DNA of 7,433 bases from Chitinophagaceae bacterium (GTDB taxonomy: Bacteria; Bacteroidota; Bacteroidia; Chitinophagales; Chitinophagaceae). Under the pieces are notes generated by a model. The model had not been told where the DNA came from and did no database searches. It saw nothing but the letters and a program-made list of their open reading frames with translations. The position numbers and the translations under genes are program-made. The stretch spans positions 1 to 7,433 of the forward strand of contig DMRT01000332.1 in NCBI GenBank assembly GCA_003455235.1. The letters run 5' to 3'. This document shows positions 5,985 to 7,433 of this stretch, piece after piece (the first letter of the stretch is position 1; each line of letters starts with the position of its first letter).

Positions 5985-7160
5985 CTATTCAATCTTCATA
6001 TTCACCCGCTTCACCTGCTCCTTGATGATTTTTTCTACTTCGGTTTCCAGGGTGGCTGTATTGTTTTTATTACTGGCATTCTTCACCCGCTCGGCGGCAA
6101 TGTAGGCATCCCGTTGTGCATTCAGTTTTGTTATTTCGGCCTGTACATTCTTTCGCTCGGTACTTTTTTGCTCCACATAGGCATTCAGCTCGGCTTTTGA
6201 TTTGTTCCGCAAACTGTCGGGCAGTTCTTTTTTATCAAGCTTATCTAAAAATCCTTCGCCGTCTTTTTCTTTGGCATCCACCAGGTCCCAGCCGGCATTG
6301 TTATACACGTTGCTGTTGCTTTTTGCCTTGATTCGTTTTACACCGGCGGTGGCGCCCATTTTTGCATTGTTGTTATCCTGTACGGCCTGGTTGCTGATAT
6401 AATACGATGCACGGGAGCCGTAGGCCACATAGGTTTGATTCAGTTTTTCATTGTAGGTAAAGAGCAAACTGTCGTACGGCGTTGGAATGTCTTCGATCTT
6501 TGCGTCCTGGTTAATGTTGGTGAAACTGCCCAGCCCGCATTCGGCACCCAGGTTCCAGTGTTCCCGGATGCCATCGGCACGGCTGCCGCAGTATACGGTA
6601 TTTACAATCACTCCTTTCTTCTTTGCTTCCTGGCAGGCTTTGGTATAGTGCAGGTTGCCCTGCAGGAAATCTTCATTACCGGCAATAAAGATCACTTTGT
6701 AGCTGGAGCTGTTGACATCCCATCCCAGCTGGTCCATAGATGAGTAAATCACCTGTCCGCAAAATTCATCGCCGCCATTGGTGGTTAAACTGAACAGGTT
6801 CAGCGACAGTGAATCCAGGTCGCTGATAAACCCATTGATCTTTTTTACGTATCCTTCCTTTATGTTGTTGGTGCTGCGGCCGTATTCATACAAAGCAATT
6901 TCAAGGCGTGGCGTTACATTGTTTTCACAGGTGGCTTTTCCCATTACCGTCACCATGTTCCAGAGCTGGGTTTTGGCCTGTTCAATCAGCCCGTCCATAC
7001 TGTTGCTTACATCCAGCAGGATGGCTGCCTGTATTTTAGGCTGGTTAGCCTGCGGGGCCTGAACGGGCTGGCTGGTTTTATTATGGCGGAAAGAAGGGGT
7101 TGGTAAGATACTGCTGAAGGCAGCCAGGGAAAGTGCTGCTGTTTTAAGGAGTAACTGCAT
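5985..7160 (-). CDS. Exported von Willebrand factor A (VWA) domain protein
   Basis: This 391-residue protein has a hydrophobic N-terminus (LLLKTAALSLAAFSSILP, 3-20) that looks like a signal peptide, although the cleavage site is unclear. A proline/glutamine-rich linker follows (about 27-42). The VWA domain runs from about 43 to 230. It opens with AAILLDVSNSMDG, giving the MIDAS DxSxS at D50, S52 and S54, and continues with SLTTNGGDEFCG (124-135, candidate MIDAS threonine T126 or T127). The strand VIFIAGNEDF (156-165) follows, where the usual MIDAS aspartate position is glycine (G161). Five cysteines (78, 134, 176, 191, 208) could form disulfides. Residues about 297-391 are highly charged and look helical or coiled-coil (AELNAYVEQKSTERKNVQAE). 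The function is unknown; VWA domains usually bind proteins. The stop codon is 3 bp from that of the convergent holin-like gene, and no clear promoter is seen upstream. Confidence 0.88.
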   Translation of the reverse strand: MQLLLKTAALSLAAFSSILPTPSFRHNKTSQPVQAPQANQPKIQAAILLDVSNSMDGLIEQAKTQLWNMVTVMGKATCENNVTPRLEIALYEYGRSTNNIKEGYVKKINGFISDLDSLSLNLFSLTTNGGDEFCGQVIYSSMDQLGWDVNSSSYKVIFIAGNEDFLQGNLHYTKACQEAKKKGVIVNTVYCGSRADGIREHWNLGAECGLGSFTNINQDAKIEDIPTPYDSLLFTYNEKLNQTYVAYGSRASYYISNQAVQDNNNAKMGATAGVKRIKAKSNSNVYNNAGWDLVDAKEKDGEGFLDKLDKKELPDSLRNKSKAELNAYVEQKSTERKNVQAEITKLNAQRDAYIAAERVKNASNKNNTATLETEVEKIIKEQVKRVNMKIE

Positions 7161-7215
7161 AACAATTGGTTTTTGGTTGGATGCATATGGTGCTGTATTT
7201 GCACACGTCCCGGGG

Positions 7216-7251
7216 AAATAAAAAAGGCCTTTAAGTTTGTATTAACAGGCC
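7216..7251 (-). terminator. Intrinsic-terminator-like hairpin with T-tract, minus strand, 55 bp upstream of the VWA gene
   Basis: On the minus strand, bases 7251-7226 fold into a stem of nine pairs: GGCCT with AGGCC (7251-7247 with 7230-7226), then TTAA with TTAA (7245-7242 with 7234-7231). Base 7246 is bulged and the loop is seven bases. A run of six T follows directly (7225-7220), then ATTT (7219-7216). This is the classic form of a Rho-independent terminator for leftward transcription. The plus strand has no T-run after the hairpin. No known gene ends here: it lies between the divergent VWA and E1 genes, so it may stop antisense transcripts or act as an attenuator in a long VWA leader. Confidence 0.5.
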
Positions 7252-7280
7252 GGCACCGGGAGTTTAAAATACAAAAGCAA

Positions 7281-7313
7281 TTTGGAAAGCTTCTTCAACA
7301 ACCGCTAACTTTA
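7281..7313 (+). promoter_or_regulatory. Promoter for the E1 dehydrogenase gene (-33 TTTG and -7 TAACTTTA)
   Basis: TTTG at 7281-7284 is followed after 21 bp by TAACTTTA (7306-7313), which matches TAnnTTTG except for the last base. The -7 box ends 25 bp before the ATG at 7339, like the other boxes in the window, and predicts a leader of about 20 nt. A second box, TAAGTTTG at 7232-7239, is a full match but lies inside the hairpin and lacks a -33 at a normal distance. Confidence 0.45.
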
Positions 7314-7338
7314 CCAATAATTTATCAGGACACCGATT

Positions 7339-7433
7339 ATGCAATTCGACAAAAAACGATGGAGCAACGAAGAATTAATTTCCATCTATAAAAGGATACT
7401 GCTGCCCCGGATGATTGAGGAAAAAATGCTGGT
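7339..7433 (+). CDS. Thiamine-diphosphate 2-oxoacid dehydrogenase E1 component, N-terminus only
   Basis: Only 31 full codons are visible before the right edge. The peptide has SNEELISIYKRILLPRM (9-25) and then IEEKML (26-31). This matches the first helix of E1-alpha type dehydrogenases (LxxxYxxMLxxRxxEEKxxxL), and most closely the Bacteroidota branched-chain 2-oxoacid dehydrogenase E1, where alpha and beta are often fused in one chain. If correct, it decarboxylates 2-oxo acids from valine, leucine and isoleucine and passes the acyl group to E2. The thiamine-binding region lies outside the window, so pyruvate or another 2-oxo acid cannot be excluded. The start was chosen because it is the first ATG in frame with the motif, 25 bp after a promoter box. 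The overlapping frame at 7173-7391 shows no recognisable domain. Confidence 0.6.
   Translation, partial: MQFDKKRWSNEELISIYKRILLPRMIEEKML

Noticed and set aside
7173..7391. 72-codon plus-strand frame across the VWA/E1 intergenic region
   Set aside because: It has no recognisable domain, spans the hairpin and promoter, and overlaps the E1 start in a different frame.
1..7433. Search by eye for CRISPR repeats, insertion sequences, tRNA, rRNA and long direct repeats
   Set aside because: I saw no regularly spaced repeats, terminal inverted repeats, transposase motifs or cloverleaf-like sequence.

Overview
The window looks like a piece of ordinary chromosome from a Bacteroidota bacterium, most likely in or near the Chitinophagaceae. 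The main reasons are promoter-like TAnnTTTG boxes in front of several genes, the absence of Shine-Dalgarno sequences, moderate GC content, and the protein families present. I see no phage, transposon, CRISPR, tRNA or rRNA. The window contains seven complete or near-complete genes of known type plus two genes cut by the edges (one of them starting on each side), and it is almost fully coding.

Left part (1-1800, minus strand): the N-terminus of a secreted PAP2/vanadium-haloperoxidase-like protein runs off the left edge. Next comes a two-gene unit made of mqnC (cyclic dehypoxanthinyl futalosine synthase, a radical-SAM enzyme of the futalosine route to menaquinone) followed 14 bp later by a small DUF3817 membrane protein.

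Middle part (1863-5981, plus strand): a divergent, secreted aspartyl-protease-like protein has two D-T-G lobes and a C-terminal PDZ domain. It is followed by a tight cluster of an M16 zinc peptidase with intact HxxEH, a second M16 protein that has lost the zinc ligands, and a four-helix membrane protein of the phage_holin_4_2 family. The gaps in this cluster are 5 and 3 bp, so the two M16 proteins probably form a catalytic/non-catalytic heterodimer. A near-leaderless promoter may drive them.

Right part (5985-7433): a minus-strand exported von Willebrand A protein converges on the holin-like gene with only 3 bp between stop codons. A 178-bp intergenic region follows. It carries a strong intrinsic-terminator-like hairpin on the minus strand and a promoter for the start of a plus-strand thiamine-diphosphate 2-oxoacid dehydrogenase E1 gene cut by the right edge.

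Nothing here amounts to a clearly new system. The points most worth a second look are the active/inactive M16 pair coupled to a membrane protein, the pseudo-dimeric aspartyl protease with PDZ, the VWA protein with a degenerate metal site, and the terminator/attenuator-like element upstream of the VWA gene.
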